Below are positions 16,646 through 25,858 of a stretch of 42,774 bases of DNA, piece after piece. A program made the translations under genes and the position numbers. Where the stretch lies: positions 1 through 42,774 of the forward strand of contig CAIRBF010000100.1 in the NCBI GenBank assembly GCA_903876715.1, read 5' to 3'. The DNA comes from an uncultured beta proteobacterium. GTDB lineage: Bacteria > Pseudomonadota > Gammaproteobacteria > Burkholderiales > Burkholderiaceae_C. The notes beneath the pieces are model-generated. The model was not told the DNA's origin. It worked only from the letters and a program-made list of their open reading frames with translations, and ran no database searches. Within the stretch, counting starts at the first letter, position 1; the number at the start of each line of letters is the position of its first letter.

Positions 16646-17848
16646 CTACCAGCTGGTCTCGCGCTCGGGTGTCGCGCCGATGCGGTGGATCGACAGGTCG
16701 GCGCCTTCGTGTTCCTCCTCGGGGCTCAGGCGCAGTCCGACGCTGAGCTTGAGCGCGCCGTAGATCACGCCACCGGCGACAACTGCCCAGACCACGCCCC
16801 CCACCGTGCCCAGCACCTGGGCGCCGAAACTGACCCCGCCCAAGCCACCCAGGACCTTCTGGCCGAAAACGCCACAGGCCAGGCCGCCCCAGGCGCCGCA
16901 CAGTCCGTGCAAGGGCCAGACGCCGAGAACGTCGTCGATCTTCCAGCGGTTCTGCGTCAGCGTGAACATCTTCACAAAGATCGCGCCGGCAACCGCGCCG
17001 ACGAACAGCGCGCCCGCCGGATGCATCACGTCGGATCCGGCGCAGACTGCCACCAGGCCGGCCAGCGGGCCGTTGTAGGCGAAGCCGGGGTCATTGCGCC
17101 CCATCAGCACCGCCACCAGCGTGCCACCGGCCATGGCCATCAGGGAGTTGAGGGCTACCAGCCCGGAGATCTTGTCCACCGTCTGCGCGCTCATGACGTT
17201 GAAGCCGAACCAACCCACCGCCAGCACCCAGGCCCCCAGCGACAGGAAGGGAATGCTGGATGGCGGGTGGGCACTGATGGCGCCGTCCTTGCGGTAACGG
17301 TTGGCCCGTGGCCCCAGCCACAGTACCGCCATCAGTCCGACCCAGCCACCAAAGGTGTGAACAACGACGCTGCCGGCGAAGTCATGGAACTCGGCTCCCG
17401 TGGCCTCCTTGACCCAGGCCTGCAGGCCGAAGCCCTGGTTCCACACCGCGCCCTCCATCAGCGGATAGGCCAGACCCACCAGCACCGCGGTGGCCACAAG
17501 CTGCGGCGCGAAGCGCGCGCGCTCGGCAATTCCGCCCGAGACGATCGCCGGCACGGCCGCAGCGAAGGTCAGCAGGAAGAAGAACTTGACGAGTTCGTAG
17601 CCATTGCGCTGCGCCAGCGTCTCGGCCCCGGTGAAGAAGTGCACGCCATAGGCCACGGTGTAGCCGACGAGAAAGTAGGCCACCGTCGAGACTGCGAAAT
17701 CGACCAGGATCTTGACCAGCGCGTTGACCTGGTTCTTCTTGCGCACCGTGCCGAGTTCGAGGAAGGCAAAGCCCGAATGCATCGCCAGCACCATGATGGC
17801 GCCCAAGAGGATGAAGAGGGTGTCACTGCCTTGCTTGAGGGATTCCAA
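16646..17848 (-). CDS. amt: Ammonium transporter, Amt/Rh family
   Basis: Inner-membrane ammonium channel of about eleven helices and 400 residues. Typical segments are MHSGFAFLELGTVRKKNQVN, the family signature DFAGSVVVHTFGGWVGL carrying the first pore histidine, and LHGLCGAWGGLACGVFG carrying the second. I place the start at TTG 17848 because AGGAGA stands 7-8 bases upstream and the encoded MESLKQGSDTLFILLGAIM fits a first helix directly. ATG starts further upstream would add a non-hydrophobic leader. A sigma-54-type promoter precedes it. No glnK is adjacent, which is unusual for proteobacterial amt genes. Confidence 0.94.
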   Translation of the reverse strand: MESLKQGSDTLFILLGAIMVLAMHSGFAFLELGTVRKKNQVNALVKILVDFAVSTVAYFLVGYTVAYGVHFFTGAETLAQRNGYELVKFFFLLTFAAAVPAIVSGGIAERARFAPQLVATAVLVGLAYPLMEGAVWNQGFGLQAWVKEATGAEFHDFAGSVVVHTFGGWVGLMAVLWLGPRANRYRKDGAISAHPPSSIPFLSLGAWVLAVGWFGFNVMSAQTVDKISGLVALNSLMAMAGGTLVAVLMGRNDPGFAYNGPLAGLVAVCAGSDVMHPAGALFVGAVAGAIFVKMFTLTQNRWKIDDVLGVWPLHGLCGAWGGLACGVFGQKVLGGLGGVSFGAQVLGTVGGVVWAVVAGGVIYGALKLSVGLRLSPEEEHEGADLSIHRIGATPERETSW

Positions 17849-17921
17849 AGCCTGTTCTCCTGGAAGTTCGCGCACGCTTTTGGGGCATTTCCGGTCGTGC
17901 GCAGCATGTCCCCCACATGGA

Positions 17922-17940
17922 AAGCAAGAAATGCGCCCAA
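17922..17940 (-). promoter_or_regulatory. Sigma-54 (RpoN)-type promoter of amt
   Basis: On the minus strand the sequence reads GGGCGCATTTCTTGCT: GG at 17937-17936 and GC at 17925-17924 with exactly 10 bases between them, close to the TGGCAC-N5-TTGC consensus. It lies about 75 bases before the proposed TTG start. Nitrogen-regulated ammonium uptake is commonly RpoN-dependent, which supports the call. Confidence 0.7.
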
Positions 17941-17942
17941 TC

Positions 17943-17962
17943 GGTGCACATCTCAATGCACC
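17943..17962. promoter_or_regulatory. GGTGCA-N8-TGCACC palindrome next to the RpoN promoter
   Basis: A 20-base inverted repeat just upstream of the sigma-54 motif. Its half-sites are the NtrC half-site GGTGCA, but their order is reversed compared with the usual TGCACY-N5-GGTGCA, and it is closer to the promoter than most NtrC enhancers. Possible NtrC or other activator site. Confidence 0.4.
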
Positions 17963-17999
17963 GTGTTGGTGTGTGTGGGCGAGTCGGGCTTGTCTCCGC

Positions 18000-18710
18000 T
18001 CAAACCAGGGCCGTCAGCCACTCCAGCAGCAAGGCATTCACCCGCGCCGGCTGCTCCCAGGTGAGCAGGTGGCCGCAGTCGGGCAGGATCTCAAGCCGGG
18101 CGTGGGGCGCCGCGGCGGCGATTTCACGCGAGCACTCGGGCGGGGTCAGCGCATCGGCGTCGCCGCAGGCCACGAGCAGCGGGCAGCGCAGGCGTGGCAG
18201 CAGCGGACGGCTGTCGGGGCGCGCCATCAGCGCGCGGTTCTGGCGCACTAGCTGCGCGGCCCCGGCACGGGCGATCATCTCGAAATAGCCCTGCAGCAGG
18301 GCCTCGTCGTTCTGCCGGGCGGGGTGGAAGGCGAAGGGGATGTTGGCGCGCAGCACCTCGTCCGTGCGGCCCTGCTCGAACAACATGATCGCGTCGCTGC
18401 GCAGGCGGATCGTCTGCGGCGTGTCGGGCCGGGCGCTGCTGCCCAGCAGCGCCAGCGCCGCCACGCGCTGCGGCACCTGCCGGAAGACCTCGAGCGCGAC
18501 GATCCCGCCCATCGAGGTGCCAGCCAGCACGAGCGGGCCCTCGTGCTCGGCCAGCAGCGCGAGCGCCATGCCGCTGAGTGTTTCGGCGCGCGCGTGCACG
18601 TCGCTCACGCACACCGTGTGCCCGGCCTGCTGCAGCGCCGCAATCTGGCCGCGCCAGAGGGCGGCGTCGCTGGCCAGGCCGGGCAGGAGGATGACACGGT
18701 GGTGGGCCAT
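18000..18710 (-). CDS. Alpha/beta-fold hydrolase
   Basis: A 236-residue soluble hydrolase. The nucleophile elbow is GTSMGG (S66), the probable acid is D186 in CGDADALTPP, and the base is H214 in DCGHLLTWEQP, so the triad is complete. The oxyanion region LLPGLASDAALW near the N-terminus resembles MhpC/BioH-like esterases. The substrate cannot be told. The ATG at 18710 is chosen since upstream residues are unlike the fold. Divergent from the TauE/SafE gene. Confidence 0.88.
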   Translation of the reverse strand: MAHHRVILLPGLASDAALWRGQIAALQQAGHTVCVSDVHARAETLSGMALALLAEHEGPLVLAGTSMGGIVALEVFRQVPQRVAALALLGSSARPDTPQTIRLRSDAIMLFEQGRTDEVLRANIPFAFHPARQNDEALLQGYFEMIARAGAAQLVRQNRALMARPDSRPLLPRLRCPLLVACGDADALTPPECSREIAAAAPHARLEILPDCGHLLTWEQPARVNALLLEWLTALV

Positions 18711-18891
18711 GGGGCGAAGCTCGCGAGCAGTCGTGGCAGCGCGCCAGCGTAGCAGCTTCGCGGTCTGCCACCGCGGGGCGCTCTGGGATACTCCCACGCA
18801 GGCCTGAGTGCGCCGGCCCGTTGCCGAGCGCTCGTCCCGAAGCGCGCCACGTGGAGCGTGCCCCCGCGAACCCGACCCACCCGCCTGCCCG

Positions 18892-19689
18892 ATGACCTGG
18901 ACCCTGGCTTATCTCGTCACCGGCGCCGTCATCGGCCTGCTGGCCGGCTTGTTGGGCATCGGCGGTGGGATGACGGTGGTGCCGGTGCTGGCGGCGCTGT
19001 TCTCGGCGCAGCAGCTCGCGCCGGCGCACGTGATGCACCTGGCGCTGGGCACGGCCATGGCGTCCATCCTGTTCACGGCCTCTTCCAGTGTGCGCGCGCA
19101 CCATCGGCTGGGCTCGGTCGACTGGGGCGTCGTGCGCCGGCTCGCGCCGCCGATGACGCTGGGGACGCTGCTGGCCACGCTGGGCTCGGGCTGGGTACCG
19201 CAGCGTGCGCTCGCGCTGGCTTTCGCCGTCATCGTCGCCGCGGCGGCCACGCAGATCTGGCTCGGGCGCAAGCCCGGCGCAGGCGCCCAGGGCCTGCCGG
19301 GCGCCACGGCCCTGTGGGCCATCGGCGTCGCCATCGGCCTCGTGTGCGGCCTGGTGTCGGCCGGCGGCGCCTTCATGACCATGCCCTTCCTGCTGTGGCG
19401 CGGTGTGCCGGCCCGCACGGCCATCGGTACCGGCGCGGCGCTTGGCCTGCCCGTGGCGCTGCTGGGCACCGTGGGCTACGTGGCCAGCGGCTGGAGCGCA
19501 CCGGGCCTGCCGGAAGGCACGCTGGGCTTCGTGCTGCTGCCCGCGCTGCTGCCGGTGGTGCTGGCCAGCGTGCTGGTGGCGCCATATGGCGCACGCCTGG
19601 CGCACCGGCTGCCGGTGGCCACGCTGCGCCGCGTCTTCGCCGTCGTGCTGTGGCTGCTGGCAGCGAAGATGGTGTGGTCCTACGCGTGA
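18892..19689 (+). CDS. Sulfite exporter TauE/SafE family permease
   Basis: An integral membrane protein of 265 residues with about eight helices in two repeats. The family motif is GLLAGLLGIGGGMTVVPVL (rough residues 14-32), repeated weakly as GLVCGLVSAGGAFMTMPFL. Members move small anions such as sulfite or sulfoacetate, but many are uncharacterised. The ATG at 18892 directly precedes the first helix. Followed 62 bases later by an MFS gene on the same strand. Confidence 0.9.
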   Translation: MTWTLAYLVTGAVIGLLAGLLGIGGGMTVVPVLAALFSAQQLAPAHVMHLALGTAMASILFTASSSVRAHHRLGSVDWGVVRRLAPPMTLGTLLATLGSGWVPQRALALAFAVIVAAAATQIWLGRKPGAGAQGLPGATALWAIGVAIGLVCGLVSAGGAFMTMPFLLWRGVPARTAIGTGAALGLPVALLGTVGYVASGWSAPGLPEGTLGFVLLPALLPVVLASVLVAPYGARLAHRLPVATLRRVFAVVLWLLAAKMVWSYA

Positions 19690-19751
19690 GGGGCTGAGAC
19701 CGTCGAGGTCGGCGCGCGTTTGCGATCCTACGACGCATGGGATGATCGGGC

Positions 19752-20927
19752 ATGAATCCCAATCTCCTGCTGCTCGCCTTCTGCCAGGGCATGTTCATGA
19801 CGAACGGCATCGCGTTCATCGCGATGAACGGCCTGGTCGGTCTGGCGCTCGCCCCCGTGGGATGGATGGCCACGCTGCCGGTGACGAGCTACGTCGTCGG
19901 CGGCGCGATCAGCGCGCCGCTCGTGGCCCGCATCCAGGCACGCTGGGGCCGCAAGCGCTCGTTCCAGATCGGCTTGGTCGTCGCCGCGGTGTCGGCGGCG
20001 GCTTGCGCCTACGCGGTCCAGCAGCAGCAGTTCGTCCTCCTGATGTTGTCGACCCTGCTGGCCGGGTTCTACCAGGCCAACGCCGCGCTGTACCGCTTCG
20101 CCGGCACCGAGCTGGTCGAGCCCGCGTTCAAGGAGAAGGCGCTGTCTCTGGTGCTGGCCGGCGGCATCGTCGGCGCCTTCCTGGGCCCCAACCTCGCCGA
20201 CCTGACGGTGGGCCTGCTGCCCACGCGCTTCGTCGGCGCGTATCTCTCGCTCATCGGCGTGGCCGCGGTGTCCTTCATCGCGTTGTCCTTCATCCGTTTC
20301 CCTGAGCACCGGGCGCCGGCTCCCGGCGCCTCCACCGGACGGCCGCTGGGCGAGATCATGCGCCAGCCCGTGTTCGCCGTGTCGGTGGCCGCTGGTGCGC
20401 TCGGCTACGGCTTGATGAACCTGCTGATGTCGGCCACACCGATCGCTATGCAGCAGTGCAAACACCCCTTCACCAGCGCCACGCTGGTGCTGGAGTGGCA
20501 CGTCCTGGGGATGTACGTGCCGAGTTTCTTCACCGGCCACCTGATCAAGCGCTTCGGTGCCCTGCCGGTGATGGCCGTAGGCGTGCTGTTGAACCTGGCC
20601 TGCGTGGCGGTGGCCCTCTCGGGCGTGGACCTGATGCAGTTCCTGGTGTCGCTCTTCCTGCTGGGCGTGGGCTGGAACTTCCTCTACACCGGCGGCTCCA
20701 CGCTGCTGACCACCGCCTACCGCCCCGAGGAGAAGAACAAGGCCCAAGGCGCGATGGACACCTGCGTGTTCGCCACCATGGCGCTGAGCTCGTTCGCCTC
20801 CGGCGCCCTCATCACCACCCAGGGCTGGACACTGCTGAACCTGGGCTCACTGCTGCCGATCGCCGCCGTCGGACTGGCGCTCGCATGGCTGGCGGCGCAG
20901 CAACGACAGGCAGCGCGGCCCGTCTGA
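19752..20927 (+). CDS. Major facilitator superfamily transporter
   Basis: A 391-residue permease with twelve predicted helices. The MFS loop 2-3 motif is present as ARIQARWGRKRSFQIG, and YRPEEKNKAQGAMD forms the loop between late helices. It resembles the YcaD/riboflavin-like MFS group of unknown substrate. No regulator or enzyme neighbour suggests the cargo. Confidence 0.88.
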   Translation: MNPNLLLLAFCQGMFMTNGIAFIAMNGLVGLALAPVGWMATLPVTSYVVGGAISAPLVARIQARWGRKRSFQIGLVVAAVSAAACAYAVQQQQFVLLMLSTLLAGFYQANAALYRFAGTELVEPAFKEKALSLVLAGGIVGAFLGPNLADLTVGLLPTRFVGAYLSLIGVAAVSFIALSFIRFPEHRAPAPGASTGRPLGEIMRQPVFAVSVAAGALGYGLMNLLMSATPIAMQQCKHPFTSATLVLEWHVLGMYVPSFFTGHLIKRFGALPVMAVGVLLNLACVAVALSGVDLMQFLVSLFLLGVGWNFLYTGGSTLLTTAYRPEEKNKAQGAMDTCVFATMALSSFASGALITTQGWTLLNLGSLLPIAAVGLALAWLAAQQRQAARPV

Positions 20928-20937
20928 TGCGGCCCCT

Positions 20938-21741
20938 TCAAGCGGGCGGGGCGCGCCGGTAGATCACCCAGTACACCAGCGCAACCAGCACGCTGCCGCC
21001 CAGCAGGTTGCCGACGATGACCGGCAGCAGGTTGCCGAGCATGGCACCCAGGCCCGGCGCGGCGCCAGGGTGCAGCAACGCAGCCAGCGGAAAGAAGAAC
21101 AGGTTGGCCACCGAGTGCTCGAAACCCAGCGCGACGAAGGCGGCGACTGGCGGGACGACGGCCACGGCCTTGTCGATGACGCTGCGGCCGGCGGCGGCCA
21201 TCCACACCGCCAGGCAGACCAGCACGTTGCACAGCACGCCGCGCCAGAAGGCCTGGTCCCACGGCAGCGCCGCCTTGGCCAGAGCGACCTTCAGCGCCTG
21301 TTGGCCGAGCCGGCCGTCGTTCAAGGCACCCACGCCCGCGGCCTGCACCGCCCAAGCCAGCAGCAGCGCGCCCACGAGGTTGCCGGCCCCCACCACCGCC
21401 CAGTTACGCAGCACCTCGGCGCTGCGCAGGCGGCCGTCGGCCCAGGCGATGGTCAGCAGATGGTTGCCGGTGAAGAGCTCGGCCCCGGCGACGACGACCG
21501 TCAGCAGCCCGAGCGCGAACACGAGCCCGCCAAGCAAGCGTGCCGCGGCGAAAGACAAGGCCGCGTCCGATGTGACGAGCAGGAACAGCAGCGCGCCGAG
21601 CCCGATGTACACCCCACCCAGCACCGCCAGCAGCGCCATGGACGCCAGCGGCAGCCGCGCCTTGGCCACGCCCGCGGTCTCGATACGTTCGGCCACCTCC
21701 TTCGGCGAGAAGGCGTCGAAGCCGAAAAGCGGCTCGGGCAT
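20938..21741 (-). CDS. Formate/nitrite transporter (FNT) family channel
   Basis: A 267-residue six-helix channel of the FNT family, which carries formate, nitrite or hydrosulfide. Features are FGFDAFSPKEVAERIETAGVAKA at the N-terminus, the first re-entrant segment VVAGAELFTGNHLLTIAW, and the repeat motif FFFPLAALLHPG with GFEHSVANLFF holding the pore histidine. The ATG at 21741 is used; the longer frame upstream is a read-through of the parB shadow. It lies 89 bases downstream of parB on the same strand. The specific anion is not determinable. Confidence 0.92.
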   Translation of the reverse strand: MPEPLFGFDAFSPKEVAERIETAGVAKARLPLASMALLAVLGGVYIGLGALLFLLVTSDAALSFAAARLLGGLVFALGLLTVVVAGAELFTGNHLLTIAWADGRLRSAEVLRNWAVVGAGNLVGALLLAWAVQAAGVGALNDGRLGQQALKVALAKAALPWDQAFWRGVLCNVLVCLAVWMAAAGRSVIDKAVAVVPPVAAFVALGFEHSVANLFFFPLAALLHPGAAPGLGAMLGNLLPVIVGNLLGGSVLVALVYWVIYRRAPPA

Positions 21742-21830
21742 GGGCAGGACGCGAAGGTACGGAGGCAGGAGCGGGCTGACGGGGCTCGGTATGGCGCGCT
21801 GGCGGACACGGGCCGCAAGGCCAGAGTCCC

Positions 21831-22742
21831 TCAGTCCTCCCGCACCCCGAGCTTGTCGAGCAGCCCGTTGAGCTCGTCCAGCGAACCGAAGGCGATCGCG
21901 ATCTCGCCTTGCTCGCCACGGCGGGTCTTGCGGTGCACGCGGATCTCCACCACCGTAGCCAATGCGTCGGCGAGCTTCTCCTCCAGGCGCAAGAGGTCGC
22001 GCGACTTCTCCTGGCGCACTCGCAGCAGCGGCGTCTGACGGCCATTGTTCAGCGCCTTGACCGCCAGCCGCTCGGCGTCGCGCACGCTGAGCTTGCGCGC
22101 GACGACCTCGTTGGCATGGAGGATCTGCTGCGCCGGCTCCAGCGACAGCAGCGCGCGTGCGTGGCCCATCTCCAAGTCTCCAGCCAGCAGCATCTGCTGT
22201 ACCGGCGCGGCCAGGTTGAGCAGGCGCAGCAGATTGCTCGCCGCGCTGCGCGATCGTCCCACCGCCTGCGCCGCCTGTTCGTGCGTGAGCTTGAACTCGG
22301 CGATCAGGCGTTGCAGACCCTGCGCCTCCTCCAGCGGGTTCAGGTCCTCGCGCTGCAGGTTCTCCACCAGCGCCATCACCGCAGCGCCCTGGTCGGTGAC
22401 CTCGCGCACCAGCACCGGCACCTCGTCCAGCCCGGCCAGGCGCGCAGCGCGTACGCGGCGCTCGCCGGCGATGATCTCGTAGCGCCCCTCGGCCGGTGCA
22501 CCCGTGGGCCGCACCAGCACCGGCTGCATCACGCCCTGCGACTTGATGCTCTCGGCCAGCTCGTACAGCGCGCCCTCGTCCATGCGCGTGCGCGGCTGGT
22601 ACTTGCCGGCCTGCAGGCGTTCGAGCTTCAGGTGCGAGGGCACCCCGGGCACGTCGCCACCAACCACGGCCGCCTGCGGCGCTGCCGGGCCCAGCAGCGC
22701 TTCCAGGCCCAGACCCAGGCCCTTGGGTTTCTTCGTCACCAT
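21831..22742 (-). CDS. parB: Chromosome-partitioning protein ParB
   Basis: CTP-dependent DNA clamp that loads at parS. The 303-residue protein has the chromosomal ParB start [15 protein letters not shown], the CTP/parS motif [13 protein letters not shown] (93-105), [17 protein letters not shown] (127-143), a helix-turn-helix around 152-175 ([22 protein letters not shown]) and a C-terminal dimerisation domain. Three matching parS sites lie 4.5-6.6 kb away. It is separated from the parA-GNAT pair by argC and a MITE-like element, an unusual break. Confidence 0.97.
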   Translation of the reverse strand: MVTKKPKGLGLGLEALLGPAAPQAAVVGGDVPGVPSHLKLERLQAGKYQPRTRMDEGALYELAESIKSQGVMQPVLVRPTGAPAEGRYEIIAGERRVRAARLAGLDEVPVLVREVTDQGAAVMALVENLQREDLNPLEEAQGLQRLIAEFKLTHEQAAQAVGRSRSAASNLLRLLNLAAPVQQMLLAGDLEMGHARALLSLEPAQQILHANEVVARKLSVRDAERLAVKALNNGRQTPLLRVRQEKSRDLLRLEEKLADALATVVEIRVHRKTRRGEQGEIAIAFGSLDELNGLLDKLGVRED

Positions 22743-22879
22743 GGGGCCGGATTGTGGCGCCTGCGCGGGAACGCCGGGCCCCTCGGGATCCAGCGTCCCT
22801 GACTGCAGCCTGCGGGCCCACAGCCGGATCTGGGTTTATCCTTGCGGGCTTTCTCACCCCCCTTGCCCGGAGCCCTGCC

Positions 22880-23833
22880 ATGCCCGCCCAAGTCTTCGTC
22901 GACGGTCAGGAAGGCACGACCGGCCTGCGCATCCACGAGGTGCTGGCCGGCCGCAGCGATGTCGAACTGCTGCGCATCGACCCTGAGCGCCGCAAGGACG
23001 TGACCGAGCGCGCACGGCTGCTGAACGCCGCGGACGTGGTCTTCCTGTGCCTGCCCGACGCCGCGGCACGCGAGTCGGCCGCGCTGGTGACCAACCCGCG
23101 CACCTGCGTCATCGACGCCAGCACGGCGCACCGCACCGACCCCGGCTGGGTATTCGGCCTGCCGGAGCTGGCGCCCGGCCAGCGCGCGGACATCCGCCGC
23201 AGCAAGCGCCTTGCCAACCCGGGCTGCCACGCCAGTTCCTTCATCCTGCTGCTGCGACCCCTGGTGGACGCCGGCTTGGTGCCGCGCGCGCTGCCGGTGT
23301 CGGCCACGTCGATCACCGGCTACTCTGGCGGCGGCAAGAAGATGATCGCCGACTACGAGGCCGCCGCCCGACCCGGCGGCGACCCGCGCCTGGGGTCGCC
23401 GCGGCCCTACGCACTGGGTCTGGCGCACAAGCACATCCCCGAGATGCTGGCGCACACCGGCCTGCAGGCCCGCCCGGCCTTCCTGCCGGTGGTCAGCAAC
23501 TTCTACAAGGGCCTGGCGGTGACGGTGCCGCTGCACTACAGCCAGCTCGCCCCCGGCACGGATGGCGCAGCGCTGCACCGTGCGTTGCAGGCGCACTACG
23601 CCGGCGAGCGCTTTGTGCGCGTGATGCCGCTGTCGGACGCCGCCACGCTGGCCGACGGCTTCTTCGACGTCCAGGCCTGCAACGACACCAACCGCGTGGA
23701 CCTCTTCGTCTTCGCCGCGGCCGACCAGGCAATGCTCATCGCCCGCCTGGACAACCTCGGCAAGGGGGCCAGCGGGGCCGCTGTTCAATGCATGAACGTG
23801 CACCTGGGGGTGGACGAGGGCCTGGGCCTGTAG
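22880..23833 (+). CDS. argC: N-acetyl-gamma-glutamyl-phosphate reductase, type 2
   Basis: Third enzyme of arginine synthesis, reducing N-acetylglutamyl-5-phosphate to the semialdehyde with NADPH. At 317 residues it is the short type 2 form: [19 protein letters not shown] is its nucleotide-binding start, C116 in [10 protein letters not shown] the catalytic cysteine, and [13 protein letters not shown] and AHKHIPEM are family blocks. It is on the plus strand inside an otherwise minus-strand parA-parB block and has no arg neighbours, which suggests insertion by rearrangement. Confidence 0.95.
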   Translation: MPAQVFVDGQEGTTGLRIHEVLAGRSDVELLRIDPERRKDVTERARLLNAADVVFLCLPDAAARESAALVTNPRTCVIDASTAHRTDPGWVFGLPELAPGQRADIRRSKRLANPGCHASSFILLLRPLVDAGLVPRALPVSATSITGYSGGGKKMIADYEAAARPGGDPRLGSPRPYALGLAHKHIPEMLAHTGLQARPAFLPVVSNFYKGLAVTVPLHYSQLAPGTDGAALHRALQAHYAGERFVRVMPLSDAATLADGFFDVQACNDTNRVDLFVFAAADQAMLIARLDNLGKGASGAAVQCMNVHLGVDEGLGL

Positions 23834-24200
23834 GCCCGCCACGAGGGCTGCAGGGCCGGCCCAGGCCCTCTTCGAACCAGCCGATCAGCCTGGATCCTGC
23901 CCTTGCGCGCGCCCGAGCGGGCTTTCATTGGCTGCGCTGGCAAGGCACGACGAATCGCAGCGCTGGCGAGTATTCGAAATGCCGCCGGGGCGCCAAAGCC
24001 ACGGTTCCATGTGCTGCAGGCCGGGCATGGGGAAGGAAGCTCAGCCTCTCAGCCTGGATCCGGCAGTTGACCGCTTGTCTCCGCTGGCAAATGCTTGACC
24101 ACGCTGAAGATTCCGCCCACGGCCTGCTTCACCCCGGGGGTGAGACCGCTGCACACCCGAGCGGGTCGTCATCGGCAGCGCCCAACTGCCGGATCTAGGC
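23834..24200. other. Intergenic region with repeat content, no gene seen
   Basis: A 367-base gap between argC and the GNAT gene stop (convergent). The right part is the MITE-like element at 24051-24201. The left part has two imperfect direct copies around GCGCTGGC (about 23931-23970) and the motif CCCGAGCGGG, which also occurs in the MITE. No coding frame is credible. Confidence 0.6.
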
Positions 24201-24201
24201 T
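24051..24201. repeat. MITE-like element, copy 1 (19-bp terminal inverted repeats)
   Basis: AGCCTGGATCCGGCAGTTG (24051-24069) is mirrored with one mismatch at 24183-24201. The 151-base unit shares its interior (GCAAATGCTTGA, CACACCCGAGCGGG and more) with 28686-28821, in the same orientation. It has no transposase, so if mobile it would move in trans. Its right end touches the stop codon of the GNAT gene. Confidence 0.75.
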
Positions 24202-25097
24202 CAGTCCGGGTCGGCGACCACGCCGCGGTAGTGGTAGCCGTAAGCCTCGACAAACCCAAGTCTGCGGTAGACCGCGCGGGCCGTTGCCTGGCCGGCACCG
24301 ACCTGGAGGTAGGCCGCGAGCGCGCCTGCGGCCTGCGCGCGCTGCAGCAGCCGCGCGCACAGCGCTGTGGCCAGACCGCGGCCTCGCGCAGGGGGCGCCG
24401 TGAAGACGTCGTACAGGCCGGCCAGCCGGGCCTCGAGCGCGAACTGCCCGCAGGCCAGCACCGCGCCGTGCCTATCGCGCCAGACGACACCGGTGTAGGG
24501 TACCGGGGACGTGTGCAGGCGTGCGGCGTGAGCGGCGATCTCGGCCGGGCTGGAGCCACGCAACGCCCCCACAATGGCCGCGTAGTGCTGTGGGGTCTCG
24601 ACCACCTCTTCAACGCCGGCAGGGCGGGGATGACGCAGGCCGAGGGCATCGGCGCCGTCGCCATCGCAGTTGTGCAGACCGGCGCGGGCCATGACGAGCG
24701 AGGCCTCGAAGGCGACCCAGCCCCGCTCTGCGAGCATCTCGTCCAGCCCGGCGGGCTCGGTCCACGGCGTGACGCGCACGATCGGCGGCAGTCCCGCGGC
24801 GCGATAGCGTGCGACGCAGTCGTCGATCTTGTCGGCCACCGCTCGCACCCCGGGAGCCACCGCGTTCACGCAGCGGGCGCGCTTGGCCTTGCCCGGCGAC
24901 AGGCGCACGAGCCAGCCGTCCAGCCACAACTGCTGAGTCGGCGCGCTCGCATTCAGGCCGGCATCCTCGAACTGGCGCAGCAGCGTCGCGTCGAATGCGT
25001 GGCTCAGCACGCACGCGGGCGAGGCATCCGCGGGCGCAAACGCCCCCCCGACCGGCGGCAGGCCAGGCAGCCCCCGCTCGGGAGGCCCGGCGCTCAC
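24201..25097 (-). CDS. GNAT-family N-acetyltransferase downstream of parA
   Basis: A 298-residue protein with a C-terminal GNAT domain. The acetyl-CoA motif A region is DVFTAPPARGRGLATALCARLLQ (pyrophosphate loop R-G-R-G-L-A), followed by AAGALAAYLQVGAGQATARAVYRRLGF and a C-terminal YGYHYR. The N-terminal half is a second, degenerate GNAT-like region. The start is GTG 25097, which overlaps the parA stop as GTGA, so translation is coupled. The substrate is unknown; the position suggests a conserved but unexplained companion of parA. Confidence 0.85.
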   Translation of the reverse strand: MSAGPPERGLPGLPPVGGAFAPADASPACVLSHAFDATLLRQFEDAGLNASAPTQQLWLDGWLVRLSPGKAKRARCVNAVAPGVRAVADKIDDCVARYRAAGLPPIVRVTPWTEPAGLDEMLAERGWVAFEASLVMARAGLHNCDGDGADALGLRHPRPAGVEEVVETPQHYAAIVGALRGSSPAEIAAHAARLHTSPVPYTGVVWRDRHGAVLACGQFALEARLAGLYDVFTAPPARGRGLATALCARLLQRAQAAGALAAYLQVGAGQATARAVYRRLGFVEAYGYHYRGVVADPD

Positions 25098-25858
25098 CAC
25101 CCGACCCGCGCGACCATCTCCCGCGCGAACTGCACGTAGGCCTGCGCGCCCTTCGACGCAGGATCGAAGACGACACCGGCCTGACCATAGCTGGGCGCCT
25201 CGGCCAGGCGCACGTTGCGCGGAATGACGGTCTGGAAGACCTTGTCGCCGAAGTGCGCCTTGAGCTGCTCGCTGACCTGGTTCTGCAAGGTGATGCGCGG
25301 GTCGAACATCACGCGCAGCAGGCCGATGAGCGTCAATTCCCGATTCAGCTTGGCGTGCACTTGACGCACGGTGTTGACCAGGTCGCTCAAGCCCTCGAGC
25401 GCGAAGTATTCGCACTGCATCGGCACGACCACGCCATGCGCGGCGCACAGGCCGTTGAGCGTGAGCAGGTTCAACGAGGGCGGGCAGTCGACGAGGACGA
25501 AGTCGTGGTCGGCCTGCGCCGCCTTCAGCGCGCCGCGCAGGCGCTCGTTGCGGCGCTCCAGACCGACCAGCTCGATCTCGGCACCGGCGAGCTCGCGGTT
25601 GGCACCGAGCACGTCGTAGCCGCCCTTGACGCTGCGCTGGCGGGCCTCGGCCACGGTGGCGGATTCGAGCAGCACGTCGTAGACGCTGGGGTCGAGCGCC
25701 CGCTTGTCGATGCCCGAGCCCATGGTCGCGTTGCCCTGCGGATCCAGGTCGACGAGCAGCACGCGCTGTCCGATCTGGGCCAGGCCGGCGGCAAGGTTGA
25801 CGGCCGTGGTCGTCTTGCCGACCCCGCCCTTCTGGTTGGCGATGCAGAAGATGCGCAT
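25094..25858 (-). CDS. parA: Chromosome-partitioning ATPase ParA
   Basis: Walker ATPase that moves ParB-parS complexes over the nucleoid. The 254-residue protein has the deviant Walker A motif KGGVGKTT at 10-17 (signature lysine K10), VLLVDLDPQGNATMGSG as Walker A', and FVLVDCPPSLNLLTLN as Walker B. It lacks an N-terminal HTH, so it is the chromosomal (Soj-like) type. The ATG at 25858 shares one base with the lysE stop. Confidence 0.97.
   Translation of the reverse strand: MRIFCIANQKGGVGKTTTAVNLAAGLAQIGQRVLLVDLDPQGNATMGSGIDKRALDPSVYDVLLESATVAEARQRSVKGGYDVLGANRELAGAEIELVGLERRNERLRGALKAAQADHDFVLVDCPPSLNLLTLNGLCAAHGVVVPMQCEYFALEGLSDLVNTVRQVHAKLNRELTLIGLLRVMFDPRITLQNQVSEQLKAHFGDKVFQTVIPRNVRLAEAPSYGQAGVVFDPASKGAQAYVQFAREMVARVGW

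Noticed and set aside
21742..22881. Upstream extension of the FNT frame through parB
   Set aside because: It is a shadow of parB in another frame; the FNT fold begins at the ATG at 21741.
24051..24201. Integron attC or structured RNA reading of the MITE-like repeat
   Set aside because: No integrase, core GTTRRRY site or cassette array is seen; paired terminal repeats fit a MITE better, although an RNA role cannot be excluded.
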